Shown piece by piece: positions 27,128 to 37,449 of a stretch of DNA of 64,000 nt. Below the pieces are notes generated by a model. That model saw only the letters and a program-made list of their open reading frames with translations, had not been told where the DNA came from and did not search any database. Source of the DNA: Cognatundibacterium oligocarboniphilum (lineage in GTDB: Bacteria; Pseudomonadota; Gammaproteobacteria; Burkholderiales; Burkholderiaceae_D); assembly GCF_013377855.1 (NCBI RefSeq), contig NZ_JABXYJ010000002.1, forward strand, positions 1 through 64,000, in the 5' to 3' direction. Each line of letters starts with the position of its first letter. The stretch's first letter is position 1. A program made the translations under genes and the position numbers.

Positions 27128-28210
27128 ATGACTCGTCGTATGGAAAATAAACAAACTACTCAGGCAAATGGCGTGATCGAAGCGGATGCCGTCATCATTG
27201 GCGCAGGTCCGGTTGGCCTGTTTCAGGTATTCGAACTTGGCCTGCTCGAAATCAAAGCTCACGTCATCGACTCCTTGCCTGTAGTCGGCGGACAATGTGT
27301 GGAACTGTATCCGGACAAGCCGATTTACGATATCCCGGCCGTTCCGGTATGTACAGGTCAGGAATTGACCGACAACCTGCTCAAACAAATTGAGCCATTT
27401 GAACCAACATTCCATCTTGGTCAGGAAGTTACCCTGGTACAACGCCGTGAAGATTCGCGCTTTGACGTGGAAACATCCACCGGTACGCGTTTCATCACAA
27501 AAACGATCTTTATCGCTGCCGGCGTTGGCTCTTTCCAGCCACGTACTTTGAAAGTGGAAGGCATTGAAGCATTTGAAGGCAAGCAGGTTTTTTACCGCGT
27601 CAAGGATCCAAGCCAGTTCCATGGTAAAAATCTGGTGATCTGCGGTGGCGGTGATTCCGCACTGGACTGGGCGCTGAATCTGGTTGGCAAGGCTGAGTCT
27701 GTGGTTCTGCTTCATCGCCGCGAAGATTTCCGTGCTGCACCTGCATCCGTCGCCAAGATGAAAGAATTGTGCGATAACTATGAAATGCAACTGACCATCG
27801 GCCAGGTAACCGGCATTGAAACAAAGGATGACCAGCTTTCAGAAATCAAGGTAACTGGTGCTGACGGTGTAACACGTCGCATGCCATTGGATACTTTGCT
27901 GGTCTTCTTCGGCCTGTCTCCAAAACTAGGCCCAATCGCAGAATGGGGTCTGGAGATTGAACGCAAGCAATTGAAAGTCATGGACACTGAAAAATTTGAA
28001 ACCAATGTGCCAGGTATTTTCGCCGTCGGCGACATCAACACTTACCCCGGTAAGAAAAAACTGATCCTGTCCGGCTTCCACGAAGCCGCACTGGCCGCAT
28101 TTGGTGCCGCACCGTATATTTTCCCTGAAAAGAAAATTCACATGCAGTACACCACCACTTCTCCGAAGCTGCATAAGATTCTGGGTGTCGATACGCCAGT
28201 ATTTGATTAA
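27128..28210 (+). CDS. Ferredoxin-NADP reductase, thioredoxin-reductase-like type
   Basis: This 360-residue FAD enzyme passes electrons between NADPH and ferredoxin or flavodoxin. It lacks the CxxC redox pair of true TrxB. FAD binding is [24 protein letters not shown] binding is [18 protein letters not shown] with [35 protein letters not shown] is the C-terminal FAD signature, followed by the extra tail of the TrxR-like FNR group. Start ATGs exist at 27128 and 27140. Its position next to fdxA supports the assignment. It ends at a strong bidirectional terminator. Confidence 0.92.
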   Translation: MTRRMENKQTTQANGVIEADAVIIGAGPVGLFQVFELGLLEIKAHVIDSLPVVGGQCVELYPDKPIYDIPAVPVCTGQELTDNLLKQIEPFEPTFHLGQEVTLVQRREDSRFDVETSTGTRFITKTIFIAAGVGSFQPRTLKVEGIEAFEGKQVFYRVKDPSQFHGKNLVICGGGDSALDWALNLVGKAESVVLLHRREDFRAAPASVAKMKELCDNYEMQLTIGQVTGIETKDDQLSEIKVTGADGVTRRMPLDTLLVFFGLSPKLGPIAEWGLEIERKQLKVMDTEKFETNVPGIFAVGDINTYPGKKKLILSGFHEAALAAFGAAPYIFPEKKIHMQYTTTSPKLHKILGVDTPVFD

Positions 28211-28227
28211 GTCCTGTTTCTGAACCT

Positions 28228-28262
28228 AAAAAAAGCGCGAAGCATCCTTCGCGCTTTTTTTT
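28228..28262. terminator. Bidirectional terminator
   Basis: AGCGCGAAG-CATC-CTTCGCGCT, flanked by A and T tracts, lies between the ends of the converging reductase and response-regulator genes. Confidence 0.94.
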
Positions 28263-28293
28263 ACGACTGATCAAGCAGACTATTTACACATCG

Positions 28294-29418
28294 TCAGTCC
28301 GGTTGAGAATCGCGATGAGTTTTTGCGATTTCCGCAAAGTCGTCAGCAACCACCAGAAAAGCATCGACCACATCAGGATCAAAGTGCAGTCCGCGCGCCT
28401 TGTGGATCTGAACGATGGCTTCGGCATGCGTGTAAGTGCCATCGTAATCTCGCTCGGAAATCAGGGCATCATAAGCATCGGCCACTGCCATAATGCGTGC
28501 TGAAACCGGAATCTGCTCACCACGCAAGCCTTCCGGATAACCTGTACCATCCCATTTTTCCTGATGCGAATACGTAATTTCACGGGCAAATCTTAAAAAT
28601 TCATTGCTGCCCCCCAGATACTTTTCGACCGATAAAATCGTTTCACGACCATGCCAGGTATGCTGCTTCATCAGATCGAATTCTTCCGGCGTTAATTTTC
28701 CCTCTTTCAACAAGACGCTATCCGGAATACCGATTTTTCCAATGTCATGCAAGGGCGCTGACTTATACAACAGGGTGATATTGGCTTCGGACAGCTCATG
28801 ACAAAAGCGCGGATGCTGGCTCAGCTGACGCGCCAGCAATGCCACATAGGCCTGAGTGCGCCGGATATGATTAGCAGTTTCATTATCGCGCGCCTCACCC
28901 AACAGCGCCATTGCCATGATAATGGCATCTTGCAAACGTCCCAACTCTTCCGTCCGCTCTTCTACCAGACGCTCCAGATAAACATTCTGATTGCGCAATA
29001 ATTGGCGCGCACGAATCAGGTTGAGCTGCGTTGCCACCCGCGCCTGAACAATTGCAGGACTGATCGGCTTACCGATATAATCCACAGCCCCCAGACGCAG
29101 CCCTAATTCCTCATCCTTGACCTGACTGCGCGCCGTCAGGAAAATTACCGGAATGTCTGCTGTCATCAAGTCAGATTTCAAGCGTCGGCAAGTTTCATAA
29201 CCATCCATTTCCGGCATCATCACATCCAGCAGAATCAGATCTGGATGAGGCTCCTGACTTGCGATCTGCAAGGCCTTCACGCCACTGGTAGCGATCCTGA
29301 CCTTGTACTGCTCCTTCAATAAACCAGATAACAGGGAAATATTATCGGGCGTATCGTCAACAATCAAAATTACTGGTCGACTATCTCCAGTTACCGCCGT
29401 AGATATTGGATGGTCCAT
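28294..29418 (-). CDS. Response regulator with HD-GYP c-di-GMP phosphodiesterase domain
   Basis: This is a 374-residue RpfG-like regulator. The receiver domain (residues 15-130) has the phospho-acceptor Asp65 in LILLDVMMP and Lys117 in GKPIS. A coiled-coil linker spans 130-165. The HD-GYP domain (165-360) shows HDIGK with His224-Asp225 and HQEKWDGTGYPEGLRG with GYP at 293-295; these are catalytic metal and substrate residues for c-di-GMP hydrolysis. It lies 44 bases downstream of a hybrid histidine kinase in the same direction, which is its probable partner. No ribosome site is obvious at the ATG. Confidence 0.92.
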   Translation of the reverse strand: MDHPISTAVTGDSRPVILIVDDTPDNISLLSGLLKEQYKVRIATSGVKALQIASQEPHPDLILLDVMMPEMDGYETCRRLKSDLMTADIPVIFLTARSQVKDEELGLRLGAVDYIGKPISPAIVQARVATQLNLIRARQLLRNQNVYLERLVEERTEELGRLQDAIIMAMALLGEARDNETANHIRRTQAYVALLARQLSQHPRFCHELSEANITLLYKSAPLHDIGKIGIPDSVLLKEGKLTPEEFDLMKQHTWHGRETILSVEKYLGGSNEFLRFAREITYSHQEKWDGTGYPEGLRGEQIPVSARIMAVADAYDALISERDYDGTYTHAEAIVQIHKARGLHFDPDVVDAFLVVADDFAEIAKTHRDSQPD

Positions 29419-29462
29419 GTTTTTGTTATTTTCAAAATATGTGATTTTTTACTCGTGGCACG

Positions 29463-32400
29463 TTATTTGTCACGTACTGCTGGCTCGTCGAAGCTATGTT
29501 GCGCGATTCCTTGCCTTAGATAATCCAGTGCAAGATCAAAATCAAATTGTTTCGCTGCCCGCATGATCTGTTTATGTAGCTCTGCACCAAGCGCCTGAAC
29601 AATCACATCCGAAGATTCCACCAGAAAATCGACCGCCTCCCCATCGTATTCACTTAACAACTGTTCACATTGCCGCAAAGTACTCGAGAGAATCTGGCGC
29701 TGATAAACCGGCGGAGAGCCTGATACATCCTGCGTCACCGCTTCGCGGTATTGTTTTTCTAAAAAACATTGAATTGAAGCACGGGTCTTCTGCAGCTGCA
29801 AATCACATAATTCAAACTGCCGATCGACATGCGAACCATATTCCCGCGCCCGCAAATACTGTTCCAGTATGTCCGCTTCCTGCCGCACAATTGCGGCAGC
29901 AATCAATGCAGCAACACCTTTTAAGGTATGAATCAGCCGTTCAGCCTGCTCCTGATCACCCGCCCGATGCATCTGGGCTGCCTTCACAACAACGTCATGC
30001 TGATCATCAGAAAAACGCCTCAGCAATTCCATGTATAAATCTTCATTTCCCAATGTACGCTGCAAGCCTTCATCTACATCGACCATGTCGATGGACAGTA
30101 CACGATTTAGCGCAACATCTTCAGTAGCCAACATTGTATTTTCTGTGACAAACTGGGGACACCAATACGAAATCATGTCGTACAGCGCCGCAGGGGTAAT
30201 CGGCTTGGCAAGATGTGCGCTCATGCCGGACTCTTTGCAGCGTGCAATCTCATCCAGCATGGCATGTGCCGTCATGGCAACAATCGGCAGCCCCTCATAG
30301 ACAGGCCGGCTGCGGATCATTCGTGTGGCATCATGACCATCCAGCACCGGCATCTGCACATCCATGAATACCATCCCGTAATAATCTGGCTGTTTCTGTA
30401 GCAGCATTTCCAGCGCAGTCTCGCCATTTTCTGCAACATCCACTTGAATACCGCCTGCCTCCATCAGTTCACAGGCAATCTGCTGATTCATCTGATTGTC
30501 CTCAGCCAGCAAAACGTGCAATCCCGCATATTGAGGAATCCTGAACGTCTGTTTGTGCCCGTTTTTTTCCAGCGACTTCGAGTACAAAGCCGTTATGCAA
30601 TCCAAGGCTTGGATAAATCGAACCGGTTTAGGTAAAAATGCATCGGGCATCATCACATCAGCTCTATGGCTCGCTTCTTCTCGTCCATGCATTCCCATCA
30701 GAACAAATGCAGGGATATTCCTGATTAGCTGCCCGCGCTTCAAAGTATCAATCCATGTCAGACCATCTATTTCTGGCATATTCAAATCCACCAACACCAG
30801 ATCATAAGGATCGTCATTATCCATGTGCAGCATCCGTTGAATCGCCAGCACAGTATCCTGCATTACATCAACGCGTGCGACCGCCAAGCTCAATGCATCA
30901 CGCAACACGTTGGCAGCAAGCGCATTATCATCAACAATCAGTATCCGTTTATGACGGATCAACTCAGGATGCGCCGGAGTCCTGACATCGGGGGACAGAC
31001 CAAAATCAAGCTGGAAACGGACACAGGTTCCCACCCCGGATTCACTTTCCAAAGCAATCTGGCCACCCATCAATTCAACGACACGCCTGGAAATTGACAG
31101 CCCAAGACCTGTACCACCAAATTTTCGGGTGGTGGATTCATCAGCCTGGCTGAATGGTTGAAATAAGCGCTGCATTTGTTCCGGCGTCATGCCGATACCG
31201 GTATCGCGCACTTCAAATTGAAGCTGCACCTGATTTTCACTCACCACCTGATGCCGGCATCCGACATACACTTCACCATGTTCAGTAAATTTGACCGCAT
31301 TATTGATCAGGTTGATCAGGACCTGCCCCAGACGCAATGCATCACCACATAAGGCCCGCGGAATTTGCTGCGGTACATCGAAAATCAGCTCTAGTCCTTT
31401 TTCATAAGCTTTATCTGCGGTGATTGCACATACATTTTCCAGAGTCTCATCGAGGTTAAATACGGCATTTTCAATATGCAGCTTTCCCGCTTCGACTTTG
31501 GAAAAATCCAGAATGTCGTTAATGACGCCCATCAGCGATAAACCGGCCTGATGAATCTTCTCCAGATAATCTTTTTGCTTCGGGCTTAATTCGGTTCTGA
31601 GCGCCAGATGTGCCATGCCGATGATGGCATTCATCGGAGTGCGGATTTCATGACTCATATTAGCCAGGAAGATGGACTTTGCCTCCGTGCTTTCCTCTGC
31701 ATGACGGCGTGCCCGCTCTGCCTCTTTTAACTCATTCTGCATCTGTATGGTTTGCAAACGCATCTGTTCAGCCATACTTTGCTGCAATTGCTGCTCCAGA
31801 TATTTGCGTTCGGTGACATCGGAAATGAAGGATAAATTGGCGGGCTGCCCTTCCCAATCGATCAACACAGAAGAAAGTTCTACCCAGTTGATTTTTCCGG
31901 CGACAGAATTGGTAATCCGGCATTGAAAATACGGAGCAACCATTTCCCCCTGTAAGCAACGCTGCTCGTAATCCTGTACGATCAGCCGATCAGCTTCGTC
32001 AATTAAATCAGTAAAATTGAATGCCAGTAAAGAATCCGGTTGGCGTGCCGTGAGTTTGTATATCTGAGGATTAGCAAAAACAATTTTCTGATTCTGCACA
32101 ACAATAATGCCTTCAGACGCATGATTCACCAGTTGGCGGTAATGCTTCTCAGACCTGTTCAAATCTGCTTCGAGCTGACGACGTGCAGAAATATCCATGA
32201 CAACCCATACCGTGCCATGCGAAAGATCATTTTGATCAACAGCCCGTCCGGAAAAGTGTGCCCAGAACAAATCGCCATCTGCACGACACATCTGTAATTC
32301 AGCCTGAAACGACTCACCTCTGAGTACCGCAGCACTGACCGCCTCTTCCGATTCAAGATACGATATCCTTGAAGGGTAATAAGGTTCCAGTGATGCTCCC

Positions 32401-33761
32401 AGAATCTGCCCGCGGTCCACGCGAAAAATTTGGCAAAGCGGCGTATTGGCCCATTGCACTCGTCCCTGATTGTTCAGGAACACCATTCCGACAATCGAAT
32501 TTTCCAGAATCGTTTCGCGCTCGGACAGCATTCTCTTCAACTCAACGTCCAGCGCCCTGCGCTCCACCATCGCATCTTCAGCCAAGCGGCGTGCCAACTC
32601 AGCCTGCTTCAGTTCATTTTTAATGCGCAAAGTCTGCACATGCACGCGCGTGGCCTGTCCTTGTACTTTGGCAAATAATTCCAGATAACGCTGTTGCTCC
32701 TTAAAACCTTCTTCCCACTGCCCGAGCTCAGCAAAAATATCGATTAACTCCCGGATAGCGCGCAATGGAATATAGATGTATCCCTGAATGCCATTTTCAT
32801 CAATGGCGCGACGTAAATCATGAATGGCTTCAGGAAAACGCTTGTGGCGCCAGTGCAAATGCCCGCTGACCCAGCGCGTATAAGGTTTCAGAGGTTTATC
32901 CTCATAGCTGTCACTCAAACTCTGGGCAATGGCATTTAAACGATCCGCCTCGTCGAGTTGTCCGCGCATCGCCAGCGTATAGGCGGCAATCGAAAAGCAG
33001 AAAGCACGACTGGCTGCATCCGGATAATGCGCCTGGCTGCTTTCTCCGATGTACTCGACAATTCCGAGGTAGGCTTCCTCATATTTATCCAATGCAATTT
33101 TGCATAATGCATACATGGTTGAAATAAATGGTGCCAGCCAGCGCTCATTTGACACAATCGCGATCGCCCGCGCTTCCTGCAACAGTGGCTCTGCATCTTC
33201 AGCATTACCGGAGATATAAAAAATCTCTCCCAGATTGGCCATGACCTGAGAAGCCCGGTTCGGGATATTCAGGCGCTGTGCCTGTTCAAGAGCCGTATAG
33301 AAATGTCGGATGCCCTCTTCGGTAAAACCCAGTTCCTGCGATAAGATGCCAAGAAGATTAAAAACCAGCACGGACAGTCGGTGATCCCCTTCTGGTAAGA
33401 GAGGCAGAATTTTGCTGTGGCATAAGGAATATGCCTGCTCTGACATGCCGTGCCGGCGCCAGACAGCTACCGTACCCAGCATGGAGAATGCCAGCCCTTC
33501 TTTATCGCCGACCAGCTCAAACATTACTGATGTCCGTTCAAATTCAGGTTCAGCCTGAGCCAGACGTCCATCAAAGAAATCCGCAAAAGCAAACAACAAC
33601 TCGGCAAAAGTCCCCATAACGGGCAAGCGGTGACTCGCGGCGCTTTGCCGCAGCCGGGATGCGACGATGCGTCCTTCCTCCGGCGAGTCCCGCATCAGAT
33701 CAAATGCGGTAAAACAACTCTCACGCATCTGAGCATCAGAAAGTTCAAAATCATTACTCAT
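29463..33761 (-). CDS. TPR-PAS hybrid histidine kinase with two receivers and Hpt domain
   Basis: This is a 1432-residue soluble hybrid kinase. Residues 1-370 are TPR-like helical repeats, and 375-415 a coiled coil. Two PAS domains lie at about 415-530 and 540-655. HisKA has the phospho-histidine His704 in SHEIRTPMN. HATPase (about 805-925) has N-box LINLINNAVKF and G-box DTGIGM. Receiver 1 has Asp992 in LVDLNMPEIDG, and receiver 2 has Asp1134 in FMDVQMPVLDG. The Hpt domain has His1278 in HTLKGVAA. There are no membrane segments, so it probably senses an internal signal. Phosphorelay to the adjacent HD-GYP regulator is the natural inference. It lies in an operon of two genes. Confidence 0.92.
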   Translation of the reverse strand: MSNDFELSDAQMRESCFTAFDLMRDSPEEGRIVASRLRQSAASHRLPVMGTFAELLFAFADFFDGRLAQAEPEFERTSVMFELVGDKEGLAFSMLGTVAVWRRHGMSEQAYSLCHSKILPLLPEGDHRLSVLVFNLLGILSQELGFTEEGIRHFYTALEQAQRLNIPNRASQVMANLGEIFYISGNAEDAEPLLQEARAIAIVSNERWLAPFISTMYALCKIALDKYEEAYLGIVEYIGESSQAHYPDAASRAFCFSIAAYTLAMRGQLDEADRLNAIAQSLSDSYEDKPLKPYTRWVSGHLHWRHKRFPEAIHDLRRAIDENGIQGYIYIPLRAIRELIDIFAELGQWEEGFKEQQRYLELFAKVQGQATRVHVQTLRIKNELKQAELARRLAEDAMVERRALDVELKRMLSERETILENSIVGMVFLNNQGRVQWANTPLCQIFRVDRGQILGASLEPYYPSRISYLESEEAVSAAVLRGESFQAELQMCRADGDLFWAHFSGRAVDQNDLSHGTVWVVMDISARRQLEADLNRSEKHYRQLVNHASEGIIVVQNQKIVFANPQIYKLTARQPDSLLAFNFTDLIDEADRLIVQDYEQRCLQGEMVAPYFQCRITNSVAGKINWVELSSVLIDWEGQPANLSFISDVTERKYLEQQLQQSMAEQMRLQTIQMQNELKEAERARRHAEESTEAKSIFLANMSHEIRTPMNAIIGMAHLALRTELSPKQKDYLEKIHQAGLSLMGVINDILDFSKVEAGKLHIENAVFNLDETLENVCAITADKAYEKGLELIFDVPQQIPRALCGDALRLGQVLINLINNAVKFTEHGEVYVGCRHQVVSENQVQLQFEVRDTGIGMTPEQMQRLFQPFSQADESTTRKFGGTGLGLSISRRVVELMGGQIALESESGVGTCVRFQLDFGLSPDVRTPAHPELIRHKRILIVDDNALAANVLRDALSLAVARVDVMQDTVLAIQRMLHMDNDDPYDLVLVDLNMPEIDGLTWIDTLKRGQLIRNIPAFVLMGMHGREEASHRADVMMPDAFLPKPVRFIQALDCITALYSKSLEKNGHKQTFRIPQYAGLHVLLAEDNQMNQQIACELMEAGGIQVDVAENGETALEMLLQKQPDYYGMVFMDVQMPVLDGHDATRMIRSRPVYEGLPIVAMTAHAMLDEIARCKESGMSAHLAKPITPAALYDMISYWCPQFVTENTMLATEDVALNRVLSIDMVDVDEGLQRTLGNEDLYMELLRRFSDDQHDVVVKAAQMHRAGDQEQAERLIHTLKGVAALIAAAIVRQEADILEQYLRAREYGSHVDRQFELCDLQLQKTRASIQCFLEKQYREAVTQDVSGSPPVYQRQILSSTLRQCEQLLSEYDGEAVDFLVESSDVIVQALGAELHKQIMRAAKQFDFDLALDYLRQGIAQHSFDEPAVRDK

Positions 33762-34025
33762 ACTTCGCGAGTCCTTTATTCAGAACGGTATTTGCCAGTT
33801 TGCCTGTATCTGACAAAAATTATATTTTAACCAATTATTTAACATTAATTTGCATGAAGGTAACGATCTGCAACATCCACAAGCACAAAAATATAAAATC
33901 TGGTTTATGATGCATTGCAATACAGGTCGGCATTCACCCGTATCGTAAAAGTACAGCATACGACATGGTTGTCATATTAATCTGTTACTCAATGGAATTT
34001 TCGTGTTTCCCAGGAAGATATCATC

Positions 34026-35261
34026 ATGCTCTATCAACTCCATGAATTGAATCGTGCTTTTCTGAACCCATTAACCCAATGGGCGGAAGCGTCTTCTAAA
34101 TTATTCACGAACCCGATTTCCCCGCTTGCGCACACTCCGTATGCGCAGAGAATTGCGGCCGGATATGAACTGATGTTTCGTTTGGGAAAAGATTACGAAA
34201 AACCTGAATTTGGCATTACTTCGACGACAATAGATAAACAAACAGTCGAAGTCACCCAGATCAGTGCGGTCATTAAACCTTTTTGCAAGTTATTACACTT
34301 TAAAAAGGTCTTGAACGACAAGGATTTCGAAAAACTCAAGCAACCCAAAGTATTGGTAGTAGCGCCATTATCGGGGCATCATGCAACATTGCTGCGCGAT
34401 ACCGTGAGAGGTTTGCTGCCGCAGCATGATGTGTACATCACCGACTGGACCGATGCGCGCATGGTGCCGCTATCCGAAGGTGAATTCCACCTGCATGACT
34501 ACATTTACTACGTACAGGACTTCATCCGGGAACTCGGGCCAGATGTTCACGTAATTTCTGTGTGCCAGCCGACTGTACCGGTACTTGCCGCAATCGCCCT
34601 GATGGCAACAGACAATGACCCCAAGCTGCCGAAGACCATGACGATGATGGGAGGACCGATTGATCCGCGCAAGTCCCCCACTCAGGTTAATAATCTCGCC
34701 ACAGAAAAAAAATATTCCTGGTTTGAAAATACCGTCATCTACAGCGTACCGGCCAATTACCCGGGTTATGGTCGCAAAGTTTACCCCGGCTTTTTACAAC
34801 ATGCCGGTTTCGTGGCGATGAATCCTGATCGCCACGCGCAAAGCCACTGGGATTATTATCAGCATCTGGTGCAAGGTGATGATCAGTCAGCAGAACAGCA
34901 TCGCAAATTTTATGATGAATACAATGCGGTTCTGGACATGCCGGCAGACTATTATCTGGAGACAATTAAAACTGTTTTCCAGGAATTTCACTTACCGAAA
35001 GGTACCTGGGAAGTCGAGGGCAGACTGGTTCGTCCGCAAGATATCAAAACCGTCGCGCTATTTACTGTTGAGGGTGAACTGGACGATATTTCAGGACCAG
35101 GTCAAACGCAGGCGGCTCATGAGCTTTGCACCAGCCTGCCAGCTAGCATGAAGCAGGATTTCGTCGCCCCCGGCTGTGGACATTATGGAATTTTCTCAGG
35201 TCGTCGCTGGCGTGAAATTATCTGCCCGAAAATCGGAGAATTCATCAAGCAACACGCCTGA
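34026..35261 (+). CDS. phaZ: Intracellular polyhydroxyalkanoate depolymerase
   Basis: This 411-residue intracellular PHB depolymerase mobilises stored polyhydroxybutyrate granules. Like the Cupriavidus PhaZ1 type, its nucleophile is a cysteine: Cys180 in SVCQPTVP replaces the usual lipase-box serine. Other features are LVVAPLSGHHATLLRDTV at the N-side, the VEGELDDISGPGQT Asp region and the terminal GCGHYGIFSGRRW with the catalytic His. A ribosome site (CAGGAAG) precedes the ATG. It stands alone; no phaCAB or phasin genes are in the window. Confidence 0.92.
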   Translation: MLYQLHELNRAFLNPLTQWAEASSKLFTNPISPLAHTPYAQRIAAGYELMFRLGKDYEKPEFGITSTTIDKQTVEVTQISAVIKPFCKLLHFKKVLNDKDFEKLKQPKVLVVAPLSGHHATLLRDTVRGLLPQHDVYITDWTDARMVPLSEGEFHLHDYIYYVQDFIRELGPDVHVISVCQPTVPVLAAIALMATDNDPKLPKTMTMMGGPIDPRKSPTQVNNLATEKKYSWFENTVIYSVPANYPGYGRKVYPGFLQHAGFVAMNPDRHAQSHWDYYQHLVQGDDQSAEQHRKFYDEYNAVLDMPADYYLETIKTVFQEFHLPKGTWEVEGRLVRPQDIKTVALFTVEGELDDISGPGQTQAAHELCTSLPASMKQDFVAPGCGHYGIFSGRRWREIICPKIGEFIKQHA

Positions 35262-35277
35262 TCTGTACCGCTTCAGC

Positions 35278-35307
35278 AAAGCCACCGTGCAAAAACGGTG
35301 GCTTTTT
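35278..35307 (+). terminator. Terminator of phaZ
   Basis: GCCACCGT and ACGGTGGC form an 8-bp stem, followed by TTTTTA, 20 bases after the stop codon. Confidence 0.93.
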
Positions 35308-35354
35308 ATTTGTGATTCACTGCATTTGAGTGGATAATCTGTCCTCCTTCAGTT

Positions 35355-36056
35355 GTGATCGTCATCGCTGTGTTTATTCCCCTCGTTACACAAATTGAAC
35401 ATCTGCTACCGCAGACTCAATGTACCAAATGCGGTTTTCCCTCCTGTCATGAATATGCCTCAGCCATTGTGCACGGTGCGGCTAGTTACAATCAATGTCC
35501 TCCAGGTGGACAGGAAGGCGTGGTCCGGCTGGCGACATTATTGCAACAACCCATTATTCCGCTGAACATCCACCACGGAGAAGAACGAGAACGGCCACTG
35601 GCGGTGATTGAAGAAGCTTACTGCATAGGATGCACGCTCTGCATTCAGGCCTGTCCGGTAGATGCGATCATCGGTGCACCGAAACAAATGCACAGCGTCA
35701 TTCCGGAGCTGTGTACGGGATGTGACCTGTGTGTTGCCCCGTGCCCTGTTGATTGCATCACCATGGTACCAGTGACGGGCGGACAAACCGGTTGGGCTGC
35801 GTGGTCTCAGCCATTGGCAGATCAGAGCCGTCGTCAATTTGAAGCACGCAACCGGCGCCTTGTAAGGGAAAAAGCCGAGAATGAAGAGCGACTGGCCGCC
35901 AAAGCTGCTGCTAAATTAAAAGCCCTCGAGGACGAAACAACATCCAATGAGATGGAACGCCTGGCGAAAGAACGTAAAAAAAATATTATTACGGCAGCTA
36001 TTGAACGCGCCCGTCTCAAAAAAATCGCAGCAGAATCCGGAAAAACTGAGCCATGA
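35355..36056 (+). CDS. rsxB: RsxB/RnfB-like ferredoxin, stand-alone
   Basis: This 233-residue electron-transfer protein shows a 4Fe-4S domain (CTKCGFPSCHEYASAIVHG) and two CxxCxxCxxxCP clusters (CIGCTLCIQACP and CTGCDLCVAPCP). This is the RnfB layout, but with a shortened N-terminal anchor and a charged, coiled-coil C-terminal tail of about 80 residues. No other rnf/rsx genes are adjacent. The start is GTG at 35355 (or a GTG 15 bases later). Its last 4 bases overlap the nth start, a pairing seen often in Burkholderiales. It may supply electrons to an Fe-S-containing partner such as Nth; this is inference. Confidence 0.85.
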   Translation: MIVIAVFIPLVTQIEHLLPQTQCTKCGFPSCHEYASAIVHGAASYNQCPPGGQEGVVRLATLLQQPIIPLNIHHGEERERPLAVIEEAYCIGCTLCIQACPVDAIIGAPKQMHSVIPELCTGCDLCVAPCPVDCITMVPVTGGQTGWAAWSQPLADQSRRQFEARNRRLVREKAENEERLAAKAAAKLKALEDETTSNEMERLAKERKKNIITAAIERARLKKIAAESGKTEP

Positions 36057-36700
36057 ATGCGGAAAAACGTCACGCCATTTTTGCACGCTTGCAGCAAGCC
36101 AACCCGCATCCGACCACCGAACTCGAATATAGCTCGCCATTTGAATTACTGATTGCTGTTTTACTTTCGGCACAGGCAACCGATGTTTCGGTCAACAAAG
36201 CCACCCGACTGCTGTATCCGGTTGCCAATACACCGGAAAGCATTTATGCACTCGGCGTAGACGGGTTGATTCCATATATACAGACGATTGGCCTGTTCCG
36301 AACCAAAGCAAAGAACGTCATTGAAACATGCAGGCTGCTGATCACGGAATACCACAGCGAGATACCTCGCAACCGCGAAGCGCTGGAAACTCTGCCCGGA
36401 GTTGGCAGGAAAACTGCTAACGTCGTCATGAATACCGCATTCGGAGAACCGACGATTGCGGTTGATACTCACATCTTCCGCGTCGCCAACCGCACGGGTC
36501 TGGCACCGGGTAAAAATGTGGATATCGTCGAAGAAAAATTGATGAAATTCGTTCCCAAAGAATTCAGACAGGATGCGCATCACTGGCTGATTTTACATGG
36601 TCGCTATACCTGCATTGCCCGGAAACCCAAATGCTGGAACTGCATGATTGCAGATTTATGTGAATTCAAACAGAAAACGCCCCTGCCGGATAATGCGTAG
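36053..36700 (+). CDS. nth: Endonuclease III
   Basis: This DNA glycosylase/AP lyase removes oxidised pyrimidines in base-excision repair. The helix-hairpin-helix motif is LPGVGRKTANVV, with the catalytic Lys in GRKTAN, and the essential Asp lies in VDTHIFRVANR. Four cysteines, C-x6-C-x2-C-x5-C, near the C-terminus bind the [4Fe-4S] cluster (CIARKPKCWNCMIADLC). At 215 aa it is the normal length. Translation is coupled to rsxB by an ATGA overlap. Confidence 0.96.
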   Translation: MNAEKRHAIFARLQQANPHPTTELEYSSPFELLIAVLLSAQATDVSVNKATRLLYPVANTPESIYALGVDGLIPYIQTIGLFRTKAKNVIETCRLLITEYHSEIPRNREALETLPGVGRKTANVVMNTAFGEPTIAVDTHIFRVANRTGLAPGKNVDIVEEKLMKFVPKEFRQDAHHWLILHGRYTCIARKPKCWNCMIADLCEFKQKTPLPDNA

Positions 36701-36731
36701 GGGCGACGAATAAAAAACGATCGGCAACTGC

Positions 36732-37313
36732 TCAGATAATACGGCAAGCCTCATCAAAACTCAGGCGTGGGGAGCGCGGATAGAGTTTTTCAGGATTACC
36801 GTAACCCAAATTGCAAATGAAATTCACCTTTACTGTGCTGCCGGCAAAAAAAGTGGCATTCACTTTTTCAGGATCAAAGCCGGACATCGGCCCGCAATCC
36901 AGCCCGACCGCGCGTGCAGCAAGCATCATGTAAGCGCCTTGCAGGGAAGAATTACGAAAAGCAGTGGCCTCAATCAGCCCCGCATTCCCCACAAACCATG
37001 AGCGCGCATCCGCATGCGGAAAGAGCACTGGCAGTTTGTCATAAAACGCCATATCCATCCCGATGATTGCCGTCACTGGCGCAGCTTTTGTTTTTTCTAC
37101 ATTCCCTTCTGCCATACAAGACAGTAATTTCTGTTTTTCTTCTGCGGAACGGACAAATACGATGCGGGCTGGCGAAGTATTCGCCGATGTGGCGCCCCAT
37201 TTCATCAGATCATATAGCTGGTGCAGTTGCGCATCCGTTACCGGTTTATCAAGCCAGTCATTGTGGGTACGTGCAGCATTAAACAATGTATCCAGCGCAT
37301 CTTTAGTCAGCAT
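36732..37313 (-). CDS. Nitroreductase family protein (RutE-like malonic semialdehyde reductase)
   Basis: This 193-residue FMN oxidoreductase has the FRP/RutE signature: [36 protein letters not shown] and [17 protein letters not shown]. RutE reduces malonic semialdehyde to 3-hydroxypropionate in uracil breakdown, but no other rut genes are present, so the substrate is open. The ATG at 37313 is preceded by GAGAGGAA and gives the family length; the frame is open to 37388. It converges on nth. Confidence 0.85.
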   Translation of the reverse strand: MLTKDALDTLFNAARTHNDWLDKPVTDAQLHQLYDLMKWGATSANTSPARIVFVRSAEEKQKLLSCMAEGNVEKTKAAPVTAIIGMDMAFYDKLPVLFPHADARSWFVGNAGLIEATAFRNSSLQGAYMMLAARAVGLDCGPMSGFDPEKVNATFFAGSTVKVNFICNLGYGNPEKLYPRSPRLSFDEACRII

Positions 37314-37449
37314 ATCATTTCCTCTCTCAAACTCATCACAGGGATCATCCATCCGGGGCGAATATAACAGATTAGCGGCGGATATCATGCCCTGAATTCG
37401 ATTTCCTTTTACAATACCAACCGGTTTTACTTTTTACAGTCATTATTTT

